From the NCBI GenBank assembly GCA_026692885.1, contig JAPLNJ010000932.1, positions 1-13,947 of the forward strand: a stretch of DNA of 13,947 nucleotides. The letters are read 5' to 3'. How positions within the stretch are numbered: position 1 is the stretch's first letter; each line of letters begins with the position of its first letter. Under the pieces are notes generated by a model. That model searched no databases, was not told the DNA's origin, and saw only the letters and a program-made list of their open reading frames with translations. The position numbers and the translations under genes were made by a program. The DNA is from Planctomycetota bacterium. GTDB lineage: Bacteria > Planctomycetota > Planctomycetia > Pirellulales > Pirellulaceae. Positions 1-8,816 of the stretch are shown piece by piece.

Positions 1-27
1 GGGAGAGAGCGGGGCCAGTTGGACGAG

Positions 28-63
28 ACTACCTGGAGGTTCCTCACTACCTGGAGGTTCTTC
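28..63. repeat. Two tandem copies of an 18-bp repeat
   Basis: Copies at 28-45 and 46-63 share 17 of 18 bases (ACTACCTGGAGGTTCYTC). The unit is a multiple of three, so it would be read as a repeated six-residue block if translated, but no convincing gene contains it. Confidence 0.8.
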
Positions 64-281
64 GTCGGCCACCAAGGGTCCGTACTCGTCGGAATTGCAA
101 CCGTTCATCATGGACATCCCCTGCGGGAGCACAACCACAAATCCGGGAACTCGACTGTCTCCCTGTCGCATCCCGGCAGGCCGCCACCACTAGCGGCCTG
201 TTATTTCAACCGATCGACGAAACCGGTGGTCCGCGTACATTGGTCCTACTTCATCGGTCTCGCGGCCTACACCGGTTCACT

Positions 282-298
282 TGGTTTACGGTAAACCA
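282..298. repeat. 17-bp palindrome, operator-like
   Basis: TGGTTTAC and GTAAACCA are perfect 8-base arms around a single central G. The size and symmetry resemble a binding site for a dimeric regulator. No gene start lies nearby to support a regulatory role, so the function is open. Confidence 0.45.
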
Positions 299-854
299 GA
301 CACGAGAGCCCTGAGAAACGGCGAGCGACCGCCGCGCGCCAAGCCCGTGGCAGAAAGTGCATGACGATTGTCGGGGTCCACAAAGTGTTTTGGAACTGCC
401 GCAATCGTCGAGCGCCCACCAGTCGATTCGGCTGTCGGGCGCTCGCATACAACGGTGAGACAGTGCTCTCCAACGTACTAATCATCCTTTGACGGCTCGC
501 TGCACTGGCGTTCTATCGGCCAGCACTCCTCCTTGCGAAGTTCACAACGTTGTTCCACCGAGATCATCGACCCTGCAGAAATCACCGCTCAGAAAATGCG
601 TTTGTAAGGACTGGCTTCCATACGGTCAAGACAAATCTGACAGTCGCAGATGTCAACCGCAGGCAGGCGTGCCAAGCAACCGAGATTCGACAGCCAACCT
701 CCTTCAATCGGACATCCCTTCCGCCAGATATCCGTCGCACCTCACACGCGTCAGATGACCGCCAAGCTAGCACTGCGTTCACTGCAGTCTGACTGCACCG
801 TTAATTTGAAGAATTTAATCGTCTCACGCAAGAAAAATCAATACCCGAATTGGC

Positions 855-3488
855 TCAGTTGGAGAGATTTTCGGAAATTTCTTCCAGCAGCGTGGCCCGA
901 ATCGTCTCCCGTGCTACCTCGTCCAGGACCTTGTTGCCCTGCATGTCGGTCACGTAGAAGACGTCGACCACTTGGTCCAAACGCGTGCCGATCTTGGCCC
1001 TATGGACCGACAGACCGAGATCGAACAGCTTACGCGTGATGGCGAACAGCAGCCCCCGCCGGTCGGTGGCGAAGATGTCCAGAATCGTGAACCGTTCCGA
1101 CGTGTTGTTGTCGACGCGAACTTGGCTCGGAGCACGGGGCAGCTGGCTGCCGGGACGCACTTGGCGAGCGCCCCACACATGGGGAAACGCCGGTGGACTG
1201 TACGTGGGCGTCTTCAAGACGGCCACCAGTTTTGAGCTGACTTCCTGGAGTCGCTCCGCGGGCGGCGGCCCCTCGAAGTCCGGATCCTCCACGTAGAAAT
1301 GGTCTAGAACCAAGCCCTCGGCCAGGGTATTGATTTCGGCGGACAGAATCTGCATGCGTTGGCTGCTCAACACGCCCGTCAGCTTGTGGAAGATTCCTGG
1401 AGTGAGCTCTTCGTAGGTGCCAACCGTATACTGGACTGCCCGAGATTCAGGCGAATAGCGTCCCCAGGCGACGGCATCTGTTCGCGACAGGCTCTGCAGA
1501 CGCTGCAGGTCCTCCAGCGCCTGATCGGCACGGCTGGCCGCGAGATAAGCGGGTGGCAAAGCCTGGACTTGATCTCGCCACCAGGAGGCGGGTTCCCAGT
1601 CTTGGACGCGCGCCCACAAGTTATCGCGGCGAAGCTGGAGCTGTTGATCGGACGAACCGCCCAGGGCGTCTCCGGTGAGTTCCCGCCGGACGTTGTCGTA
1701 CAGTTGGGTCAGCAGGTCCCGCTTCCAGTGGTTGAAGGTGTCCGGGCCGACCGCCGTCAAGTCCGCACAAGTCAAGACAAACAACATTTGCAAGACTTCC
1801 GGCGAGCCGACCTGGACCGCCACGTCGACGATCACGTCGCGGTCATGAATGTCGCGAAATTGGGCGGTATTCGATAGGAACAGGTGCTGGCGGACCAGGA
1901 ATCGCAGGGTTTCGGTCTCCTGCGGCGGCAGGCCGAGCAATCCCGCGGCGTCGCCGGCCAAACGCTCGCCCTTCTCGCTGTGGTCTTCCGGATAGCCTTT
2001 GCCCAGGTCGTGGATCAGCAAGGCGAGGTGCAGGATCCGTTTGTTTTTGATCCCCCGATAGGCCTCGCCCAGCGGCCCTTCCTCCGTCAGCAACTGTTCG
2101 GCCGCCTCCACCGCCCGCAGCGAGTGCTCGTCGACCGTGTACTTATGGTAGTCGTTGAATTGCATTAGGCAGCGGACGTGGGCCATACCGGGAATAATCT
2201 TTTCCAGCACCCGCATCTCGTGCAAACGTCGCAATAAGTCGCCCAGCCGCCCCGGTTGCGACATCAGCGAGAGGAATCTTACGATCGCTTCGCGGTTCAG
2301 CTCGACGGTCGGCCGTTGCGACATGGCTTGGCGGATGGTCTGCCACGTGACGTGCTCGATGCGTTTGTTGTACAGATTCGCCAAGTCCATCAGCCGCAGC
2401 ACCTGGGCCAGATCGCCGCGGACCCGTTCCAAGCCGCGTTGGGTGGCCGCGATATCGGTCGGTCCCACGCGAAAATCGCCCTCGACACTGTGACTCAGGA
2501 GCCAATTCAGGAATCGCGTGATGCCAGAACCGGTCTTGGCGCAGGCTAAGAGGTGCACGGCCGAATAATGCACGCTGGCGGTGTGGTGGAAGTAATCCCG
2601 CATGAATTGCTCGACCGGAATCAGTCCCTCGCTGCCCGGATACCGGTAAAGTTCCGCCAGCCGCACCTGTTCTTCGCGATCCAACACGTCCTGGGCCTTG
2701 CCGGCGTGGAAGTGCAGTTCGTTACGCAACCTTAGCAGGAACTCGTGGGCCTTGTCCAATTCCCGCCACTCATCGGGACTCAGCACACCGAGACGTTCCA
2801 GATTGCGCGGGTCCACTTCGCCGTGGCGCGCGAAGCCCACCCAGCGTACCAGTTGGATATCGCGCAGACCGCCCACCGAACGCTTGACATTGGGCGTCAG
2901 CAGATACACGGTTTCGCCGTAGCGGCTCCGTTCCTCTTGACGCGCGACCTCGATCGCCGCGATCAGCGACCGCGATCTGCGCCGCGCATCCCGCCGCAAG
3001 TGAGCTCTGAATTTCGCGAACAGACTCGCGCTGCCTGCCAGGAACCGGGATTCGGCCAGTGAAGTAAAGATGGTGGCATCCGACAGCGCCAAGGCACACG
3101 CTCCCGCCAGCGGCCGCAAGCTGAAGCCGAGCGTCAGGCCCGCGTCACAGATGTCTTGGGTCAAACGCCGCGCCACAGCCTGAGCCTCGGACTCCGCGTC
3201 CGCAGTGTGCAACAGCATCAGATCGACATCCGAATACGGCGCCATGTCGCGGCGACCATAGCCGCCGTGCGCCACCAGGGCCACGTGTGACTCCAAGGCT
3301 GGCGTGGCGACTTCCGCCAAAGCGGTGCGGTAGACGTCCAGCACGACGGAATCGACCAAGTCGGTCAGGTAGCCACTGACCTGGATGCCGGGTGAACCAC
3401 GTCGATGCTGATTTTTCAGTTTTTCGCGGCCGGTCTTCAGCTTTTCGCGCGCCGCGAGAACGACCGGCCGAAAGTTGGGACCCGACAT
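855..3488 (-). CDS. glnD: GlnD: P-II uridylyltransferase / uridylyl-removing enzyme
   Basis: This is the cytoplasmic bifunctional sensor that uridylylates P-II when glutamine is low and removes UMP when glutamine is high. The 877-residue product is close to the usual 850-950. The order of domains is visible. A nucleotidyltransferase domain has GGYGRR (75-80) followed by the SDVDL metal-binding D87/D89. A GlnE/GlnD-type helical linker follows, with the conserved GGLRDIQ (206-212). An HD hydrolase domain has EHS (454-456) and HDLGKG (493-498). Two C-terminal ACT domains lie at about 687-760 and 799-872 and would sense glutamine. I chose the ATG at 3488. The frame stays open for 129 more codons upstream, but that part only shadows the P-II gene and is low-complexity and arginine-rich. 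The start lies 2 nt after the P-II stop, with AGGA about 15 nt upstream, so translational coupling is likely. It is the last gene of the amt operon, next to its substrate. Confidence 0.96.
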   Translation of the reverse strand: MSGPNFRPVVLAAREKLKTGREKLKNQHRRGSPGIQVSGYLTDLVDSVVLDVYRTALAEVATPALESHVALVAHGGYGRRDMAPYSDVDLMLLHTADAESEAQAVARRLTQDICDAGLTLGFSLRPLAGACALALSDATIFTSLAESRFLAGSASLFAKFRAHLRRDARRRSRSLIAAIEVARQEERSRYGETVYLLTPNVKRSVGGLRDIQLVRWVGFARHGEVDPRNLERLGVLSPDEWRELDKAHEFLLRLRNELHFHAGKAQDVLDREEQVRLAELYRYPGSEGLIPVEQFMRDYFHHTASVHYSAVHLLACAKTGSGITRFLNWLLSHSVEGDFRVGPTDIAATQRGLERVRGDLAQVLRLMDLANLYNKRIEHVTWQTIRQAMSQRPTVELNREAIVRFLSLMSQPGRLGDLLRRLHEMRVLEKIIPGMAHVRCLMQFNDYHKYTVDEHSLRAVEAAEQLLTEEGPLGEAYRGIKNKRILHLALLIHDLGKGYPEDHSEKGERLAGDAAGLLGLPPQETETLRFLVRQHLFLSNTAQFRDIHDRDVIVDVAVQVGSPEVLQMLFVLTCADLTAVGPDTFNHWKRDLLTQLYDNVRRELTGDALGGSSDQQLQLRRDNLWARVQDWEPASWWRDQVQALPPAYLAASRADQALEDLQRLQSLSRTDAVAWGRYSPESRAVQYTVGTYEELTPGIFHKLTGVLSSQRMQILSAEINTLAEGLVLDHFYVEDPDFEGPPPAERLQEVSSKLVAVLKTPTYSPPAFPHVWGARQVRPGSQLPRAPSQVRVDNNTSERFTILDIFATDRRGLLFAITRKLFDLGLSVHRAKIGTRLDQVVDVFYVTDMQGNKVLDEVARETIRATLLEEISENLSN

Positions 3489-3490
3489 AG

Positions 3491-5310
<1,820 letters not shown>

Positions 5311-5547
5311 TGAAAACCGTCTCCTGGTAGCGGAAATGTTGTCGCTGGGTCTTGGAGGAACAGGCGAGCGGTGTTGCTCACGCCGCCTGATTGCTCAACC
5401 TCACGGGTGGCCCCGTCTGCCGACACTCGCCGGCCGTTGCCCGTCACGTGGCCCCTGCTGCGTTGTTACTCCAGCGGTATCTCGCTTGACTGGCTGCGTG
5501 CAAAGCAAATGTTGCGCCGCTGGCGACGAGGCACCGTGTGCAGGCGG

Positions 5548-6129
5548 CTACTCAAACGCCTCGAAAGCGACGTTGTCATAGATGTCCGCTAGCGCCAGGC
5601 GGCACGAGATGGCCGTCAGTTCGATGGACTCGGCGAGTCCTTTCGCTTCGGTGAGACGCCAGGAACTGTCCGGCTGGCGGACAAATCGCTCCACGTGAGG
5701 CTCCTCCTGAGAAACCAGGATGTACTCCGCGAGCGAATCCATCCCTCGATAAAATTCAAACTTCTTCCCGCGATCGTAACTTTCCGTCGATCTGGAAAGA
5801 ACCTCGAAAATGATTCGTGGATTAGTGACCGCGTCGAGGTCGGCCTCGTCCAGTTCCAGTTGTCCACAGACGACCGAGACGTCGGGATAGGTGTGGAGGC
5901 CCGCCGGATTCACGCGGATGCGCTGATCGCTGTGGTAGGGCCGGCAATTTCCGCCTTTGAGCAAATTCCGAAGCCCATGATAGATATTGCCCGCAATGTC
6001 ATTGTGCCGTGGAGAACCGCCCACCATCGCGAACATCTCGCCGCGATAGAACTCGCTCCTGTGCTGAGCTGACCGCTCCAGGGCGACGTATTCCTGCGGC
6101 GTGTAACGGTTCTTGCGTACGGCGGACAT
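5548..6129 (-). CDS. Uma2-family protein (PD-(D/E)XK nuclease-like fold)
   Basis: This 193-residue protein has the Uma2/DUF820 pattern. An N-terminal YTPQEYVALER is followed by EFYRGEMFAMVGGSPRHN (26-43), then YPDVSVVC (81-88) with the putative catalytic D83. FEVLSRSTESYDRGKKFEFY (108-127) supplies E109 and K122/K123, and EYILVSQ with VERFVR follows. The family has the PD-(D/E)XK nuclease fold. It is abundant in planctomycetes and cyanobacteria, and its cellular role is not established. I chose the ATG at 6129. A TTG at 6165 extends the frame by 12 residues that do not fit the family. Neither start has a strong Shine-Dalgarno sequence. The gene stands alone, with no partner that would suggest a toxin-antitoxin or restriction role. 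Confidence 0.88.
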   Translation of the reverse strand: MSAVRKNRYTPQEYVALERSAQHRSEFYRGEMFAMVGGSPRHNDIAGNIYHGLRNLLKGGNCRPYHSDQRIRVNPAGLHTYPDVSVVCGQLELDEADLDAVTNPRIIFEVLSRSTESYDRGKKFEFYRGMDSLAEYILVSQEEPHVERFVRQPDSSWRLTEAKGLAESIELTAISCRLALADIYDNVAFEAFE

Positions 6130-6259
6130 GCCGGTGATGCTACCCCACCGCGAACGACAATGCAACTCGGCGGCTGGATGCGAACAGATACTTAGAGTAA
6201 ATGGGTAAATTTGGAAGTCTTGTGCTGCCGCACAAAGTGGTGAAATTCATTTTGTGTTC

Positions 6260-6342
6260 TTCGCACGGATGGCAGAGCCAGAGCACAGATGAAGACCAAC
6301 TAGAAAAAGAAATCCGTGCTCTGGCTCTGCCATCCGTGCGAA
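6260..6342. repeat. 27-bp perfect inverted repeat, 29-nt loop
   Basis: Arms at 6260-6286 and 6316-6342 are exact reverse complements. Three more bases pair inside (6288-6290 with 6312-6314) after one mismatch. The right arm, read with its flank, holds the octamer ATCCGTGC twice (6312-6319 and 6332-6339). No T-tract of terminator type follows on the infC side. The structure looks like a mobile or dispersed palindromic element more than a simple terminator, though it could end leftward transcription from the remnant at 6346-6522. Confidence 0.85.
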
Positions 6343-6345
6343 AAA

Positions 6346-6522
6346 TCAGAACCGGGAAGATCCCAAACGATAATCCAATACGACGTCTTCCAGCGGGCAC
6401 TCCTGGTCTGCCGCGATTCGTGTCCAGGCAGCACGCAAACCCAGGTAAAGCCCGTTGGGTGCTCGGACCTGCCGCCCCGTGTCGCGATTCGAGTCGCGAT
6501 CGAGCAAGAAAGGCTGGTATTC
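6346..6522 (-). pseudogene. Possible gene remnant, 58 codons, no start codon
   Basis: On the minus strand a frame runs from just after a TAG (6523-6525) to a TGA at 6346-6348, with no ATG or GTG. Its content reads like ordinary protein (for example LYLGLRAAWTRIAADQEC and PLEDVVLDYRLGSS), and its codon choice looks like that of the neighbours. Further stops lie upstream in the same frame. The 27-bp inverted repeat begins 4 nt beyond the stop. I do not recognise the family. It may be the decayed 3' end of a gene, or chance. Confidence 0.25.
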
Positions 6523-6526
6523 CTAG

Positions 6527-6556
6527 TTGACTTGGGACCGTCAAGTTGTTGATACT
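6527..6556 (+). promoter_or_regulatory. Candidate infC promoter
   Basis: TTGACT (6527-6532) and GATACT (6551-6556) are separated by 18 bp and match the sigma-70 consensus at 5/6 and 4/6 positions. Transcription would start near 6563, giving a leader of about 100 nt before infC. A 9-bp inverted repeat (CGTCAAGTT at 6539-6547, AACTTGACG at 6560-6568) spans the spacer, the -10 box and the start. Outside it CTAGTTG (6523-6529) pairs with CAACTAG (6575-6581). Confidence 0.3.
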
Positions 6557-6568
6557 TCTAACTTGACG
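6539..6568. repeat. 9-bp inverted repeat over the candidate infC promoter
   Basis: CGTCAAGTT and AACTTGACG are perfect arms with a 12-nt loop. The dyad is nested in the outer 7-bp pair at 6523-6529/6575-6581. It could be an operator or an RNA hairpin at the 5' end of the infC transcript. Confidence 0.5.
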
Positions 6569-6603
6569 ATCGGCCAACTAGCCGGTGTGTGACGCGCGTC
6601 GAA

Positions 6604-6629
6604 CTTCGCCGGTGTGTAGCCGGACGAAG
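6604..6629 (+). promoter_or_regulatory. Leader hairpin 37 nt upstream of infC
   Basis: CTTCG/CGAAG and CCGG/CCGG form a 9-bp stem with one bulged A (6624) and a 7-nt loop. The motif GCCGGTGTGT in its left side also occurs at 6581-6590. The hairpin lies between the candidate promoter and the ribosome binding site, so it would be part of the infC leader RNA. Confidence 0.45.
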
Positions 6630-6652
6630 GCGTGTCTCGATTTCCTAACATG

Positions 6653-6658
6653 AAAGGG
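6653..6658 (+). promoter_or_regulatory. Shine-Dalgarno that places the infC start at AUC
   Basis: AAAGGG lies 8 nt before ATC at 6667-6669, ideal spacing. No ATG, GTG or TTG lies in the infC frame between the upstream in-frame TAA (6646-6648) and an internal Met codon at 6754, which is too far into the conserved domain to be the start. Confidence 0.6.
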
Positions 6659-6666
6659 CCCTAGCG

Positions 6667-7167
6667 ATCGACCGCATCCAAAACAGAGTCAACACGCAGA
6701 TCCGCGTCTCTCCCATCCGGGTCATCTCCGAGACTGGTGAGCAACTGGGGATCATGCCCACGGATGAGGCTCAGACAAGAGCGCGGGAAGCCGACCTGGA
6801 TCTCGTGGAGGTGGCGCCCAACGAGAAGCCACCGGTCTGCCGGATCATGGATTTCGGCAAGTACAAGTACGAGAAGAAGAAGCGGACTGGCGGTGGTGCT
6901 CACCAGATGAAGACCAAGGAGATCCGTCTTCGTCCGAAAACCGGCGACCACGACCGCGACTTCAAGGTCAAACAAGCCGTTGGCTTCTTGCAGCACAAGG
7001 ATAAGGTGCAAGTGACGGTCATCTTCCGCGGACGAGAAATGGCGCACATCGACGAGGGCCGGCGCGTGATGGACGAGGTGGTCGCTCAGTTGCTGGAATT
7101 CGGCAAACTCGAGGCGCCGCCCGCTCAACACTCCCGCCGAATGACGTGCACGATCGCTCCCAAGTGA
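6667..7167 (+). CDS. infC: Translation initiation factor IF-3, probable AUC start
   Basis: IF-3 binds the 30S subunit, blocks premature 50S joining and rejects wrong start codons and wrong initiator tRNA. The product is about 166 residues. The N-domain begins near the typical N-Q-I-R region ([14 protein letters not shown]) and continues [32 protein letters not shown] and [10 protein letters not shown] basic linker follows, then the C-domain with [47 protein letters not shown] and the end MTCTIAPK. The first Met in frame (6754) would delete the start of the N-domain. The only plausible start is ATC at 6667 (or 6676), 8 nt after AAAGGG. Escherichia coli infC starts with AUU and is autoregulated through it, so a non-canonical start fits the family. 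No rpmI/rplT follows. The next gene is convergent. Confidence 0.93.
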   Translation: MDRIQNRVNTQIRVSPIRVISETGEQLGIMPTDEAQTRAREADLDLVEVAPNEKPPVCRIMDFGKYKYEKKKRTGGGAHQMKTKEIRLRPKTGDHDRDFKVKQAVGFLQHKDKVQVTVIFRGREMAHIDEGRRVMDEVVAQLLEFGKLEAPPAQHSRRMTCTIAPK

Positions 7168-7187
7168 CGTGTCCGCCGGGAGCCCTT

Positions 7188-7224
7188 TGAGTGCTAGGTT
7201 GCCCATGGCTGAGTGCTAGGTTGC
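7188..7224. repeat. 15-bp direct repeat, two copies
   Basis: TGAGTGCTAGGTTGC occurs at 7188-7202 and again at 7210-7224, a 22-bp period. It begins 21 bp after the infC stop. Confidence 0.8.
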
Positions 7225-7232
7225 GCACGGCA

Positions 7233-7258
7233 TGGGAGGGCGAGGCTCCTGCCGATCC
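7233..7258 (+). repeat. Dispersed 26-bp repeat, intergenic copy
   Basis: This block matches 11116-11141, inside the ThuA gene, at 24 of 26 bases. The core GGGAGGKCGAGGCTCCTGCC includes the partial dyad GAGGCTCCT. On the plus strand one frame reads WEGEAPADP. From memory, similar EGEAPAEP blocks recur in planctomycete genomes, which I could not check. Confidence 0.7.
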
Positions 7259-7272
7259 GGAGCGGGCCGTCA

Positions 7273-7310
7273 GGAACCGCCCACGGTTCCGCGGGAGCGT
7301 CGTTCTCCCG
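7273..7310. terminator. Two adjacent small hairpins, possible infC terminator
   Basis: GGAACCG/CGGTTCC (7273-7279, 7284-7290, loop CCCA) is followed at once by CGGGAG/CTCCCG (7292-7297, 7305-7310, 7-nt loop). TTTT appears only about 8 nt later, so this is a weak intrinsic terminator at best, and it may simply be part of the repeat that begins at 7233. Confidence 0.3.
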
Positions 7311-7390
7311 ATCCGCGTTTTCCAGGGGAAAGCTAGGACTCAATCCATCAACAGGCCCACCAGTCCGGATTGTTCATCCAGTTGTGCGCA

Positions 7391-7463
7391 GCCGAATTCG
7401 TGGAAATTTGGGGTGTTTCGCGGGGGTCAACGCCCGCAGCTTCCGAATTCTCACGAATTCGGC
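7391..7463. repeat. 12-bp inverted repeat enclosing a GC-rich stem
   Basis: GCCGAATTCGTG (7391-7402) and CACGAATTCGGC (7452-7463) are perfect arms. A third GAATTC lies between them, as does GCGGG...CCCGC around GGTCAACG. The block lies 27 bp past the oxidoreductase stop and could end leftward transcription, but no T-tract follows. It looks like a compact palindromic repeat element. Confidence 0.65.
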
Positions 7464-7490
7464 CGTCGAAATACGCAGCTTCAACGTTGT

Positions 7491-8807
7491 TTACAGATTC
7501 CACGGGGCGCGTAGGGGCCGCGTCAACTTGCGGTTGGCATCGGGGTCGTTGACGAACAATTCCTGTTCCGGATCCCAGCGCAGCTTGCGCTGCAATTGAA
7601 AGACGCACCAAGCAAGTTGGCAGACGGTATCGGAACGCACGGCGACATCAATGTTGCAGATCGTCTTCTGCCGCGTGCGGACGCATTCCAGGAAGTTCCC
7701 GTGGTGAAACGTGCTGACGGGCAGGTGGATGTCGTCCGGGCTGAAGGACTCCTTGAGGAGCGATTTCGGCTCCGCGTCGATGACGCCGCGGTTGACCCAA
7801 ACCCAGCCGTCCGTGCCTTCGAAGGTGATGCCGTGCCGCACACCGGTGAATCCCGGCCCTTCACCGGTGAAGATCAATTCGACTCCGTTGGCGTACTTCA
7901 TCCGCGTGTCCCAACTGAGCGGGTTATCGCAGAGCGCGTCCTCGTCGGGAAACCGCGCGGACCCTTCAATTTCGACAGGGCCGGTCAGTTCCGTGCCGTT
8001 ACCCCACTGGGCGATGTCGATGTGGTGAATGCCCCAGCCTGAGACATACCCGAGCGAATAATCGCTGATGTGGAACCAGTGGGGATAGACGAGCCGTGCG
8101 GTCGTGTAGGGTACCCAGGGGGCAGGGCCGAGCCAGAGGTCATAGTCGAGTCCCTCGGGGACCGGTTCGGGCACGTAAGTCTTCAGGCCCGATCGTTCGG
8201 CCGCTCCGGCGTGCACGCCGACCTTGATCGTGTGCAGTTTGCCGAGACGCCCGTTGCGAGCGATCTCACAGGCGCGACGGAACTCCTGGCTCGAACGCTG
8301 CTGCGTGCCGAACTGGAAGACGCGGCCATAGCGGTGGACGGCATCCCGCAGGATCTTAATCTCGTGGATGCTCATGCCCAGAGGCTTCTGGACGTAGAGA
8401 TCCTTGCCGGCGCGGACGGCGGCCAGGGCGTGCAGCACGTGCCAGGAGTCGAGGGTGGCAATGTCTACCGCGTCGATGTCGCCGCGGCCAAGCAGTTCGC
8501 GGAAGTCGTTGTACACCGCGCAGTCCGCGTTGCCGTAGTGCCCGTCGACGGCTTGCTTGGCCCGCTCTCGCATCGGACGTTTGACATCACAGACCGCCAC
8601 AACCTGAGCTTCGGGAACGCTCAGGTAGGCATTCATATCGCCAGAACCCATGCCGCCCACGCCGATGCAGCCCACGACGATGCGCTCGCTTGGCGCGATT
8701 CGGCCGGCACGCCCCAGGGCCGACGCAGGGATGACCAGGGGGACGGTGACGCAAGCGATGCTGGCCGTTCGCTTGAGAAACTGACGCCGATTTATGGGGG
8801 CGGTCAT
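7491..8807 (-). CDS. Gfo/Idh/MocA-family oxidoreductase, Tat-exported
   Basis: This is a predicted NAD(P)-dependent oxidoreductase of 438 residues, likely acting on a sugar or related polyol outside the cytoplasm. The N-terminus has a twin-arginine signal (NRRQFLK, R7-R8) followed by a hydrophobic stretch ending near PASALG (28-32). The Rossmann fold starts at VVGCIGVGGMGSGDM (44-58), and VVAVCDVK (69-76) follows. The cofactor/catalytic loop reads YVQKPLG (138-144), with Gln where many relatives have Glu (EKP). GWGIHHIDIAQWG (258-269) carries the conserved His-Asp region (H261, H262, D264). C-terminal residues are family-typical for planctomycete Tat members. The start at 8807 lies 9 nt after the ThuA-gene stop with no clear Shine-Dalgarno, suggesting translational coupling. 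Substrate cannot be told from sequence. Confidence 0.92.
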   Translation of the reverse strand: MTAPINRRQFLKRTASIACVTVPLVIPASALGRAGRIAPSERIVVGCIGVGGMGSGDMNAYLSVPEAQVVAVCDVKRPMRERAKQAVDGHYGNADCAVYNDFRELLGRGDIDAVDIATLDSWHVLHALAAVRAGKDLYVQKPLGMSIHEIKILRDAVHRYGRVFQFGTQQRSSQEFRRACEIARNGRLGKLHTIKVGVHAGAAERSGLKTYVPEPVPEGLDYDLWLGPAPWVPYTTARLVYPHWFHISDYSLGYVSGWGIHHIDIAQWGNGTELTGPVEIEGSARFPDEDALCDNPLSWDTRMKYANGVELIFTGEGPGFTGVRHGITFEGTDGWVWVNRGVIDAEPKSLLKESFSPDDIHLPVSTFHHGNFLECVRTRQKTICNIDVAVRSDTVCQLAWCVFQLQRKLRWDPEQELFVNDPDANRKLTRPLRAPWNL

Positions 8808-8816
8808 GAGTTGGTC

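Larger units (their letters stand above)
1..854. other. Long stretch without a convincing gene
   Basis: No reading frame here resembles a known protein. The open frames are short (under 130 codons), overlap each other on both strands, and lack a credible ribosome binding site or any domain signature. The only structure I see is an 18-bp tandem repeat near the left edge, a 17-bp palindrome at 282-298, and a small dyad (TGCAGT/ACTGCA, 783-797) just past the end of glnD. That dyad has no T-tract, so I do not call it a terminator. The region may hold decayed sequence or the flank of a gene outside the window. Confidence 0.6.
6130..6666. other. Intergenic region with repeat, possible remnant and infC leader
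   Basis: This 537-bp gap separates the leftward Uma2 gene from the rightward infC. It holds a long perfect inverted repeat (6260-6342), a 58-codon start-less frame on the minus strand (6346-6522), a promoter-like sequence overlapping a dyad (6527-6568), and a hairpin (6604-6629) just before infC. No intact protein gene is visible. Confidence 0.7.
7168..7490. other. Repeat-rich gap between convergent infC and oxidoreductase genes
   Basis: No gene is supported in these 323 bp. They contain a 15-bp direct repeat (7188-7224), one copy of a dispersed repeat (7233-7258), two adjacent small hairpins (7273-7310) and a 12-bp inverted repeat (7391-7463). Such a gap between convergent genes would tolerate insertion of small repeats. 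Confidence 0.7.

Noticed and set aside
783..797. Terminator of the amt-glnK-glnD operon
   Set aside because: The stem is only 6 bp with a 3-nt loop and has no T-tract in the direction of transcription.
5311..5547. Sigma-54 promoter for the amt operon
   Set aside because: I looked on the minus strand for GG and GC spaced by 10 within a longer consensus and found no acceptable match.
6130..6165. TTG start extending the Uma2 protein by 12 residues
   Set aside because: The extra residues do not fit the family and there is no better ribosome binding site than for the ATG at 6129.
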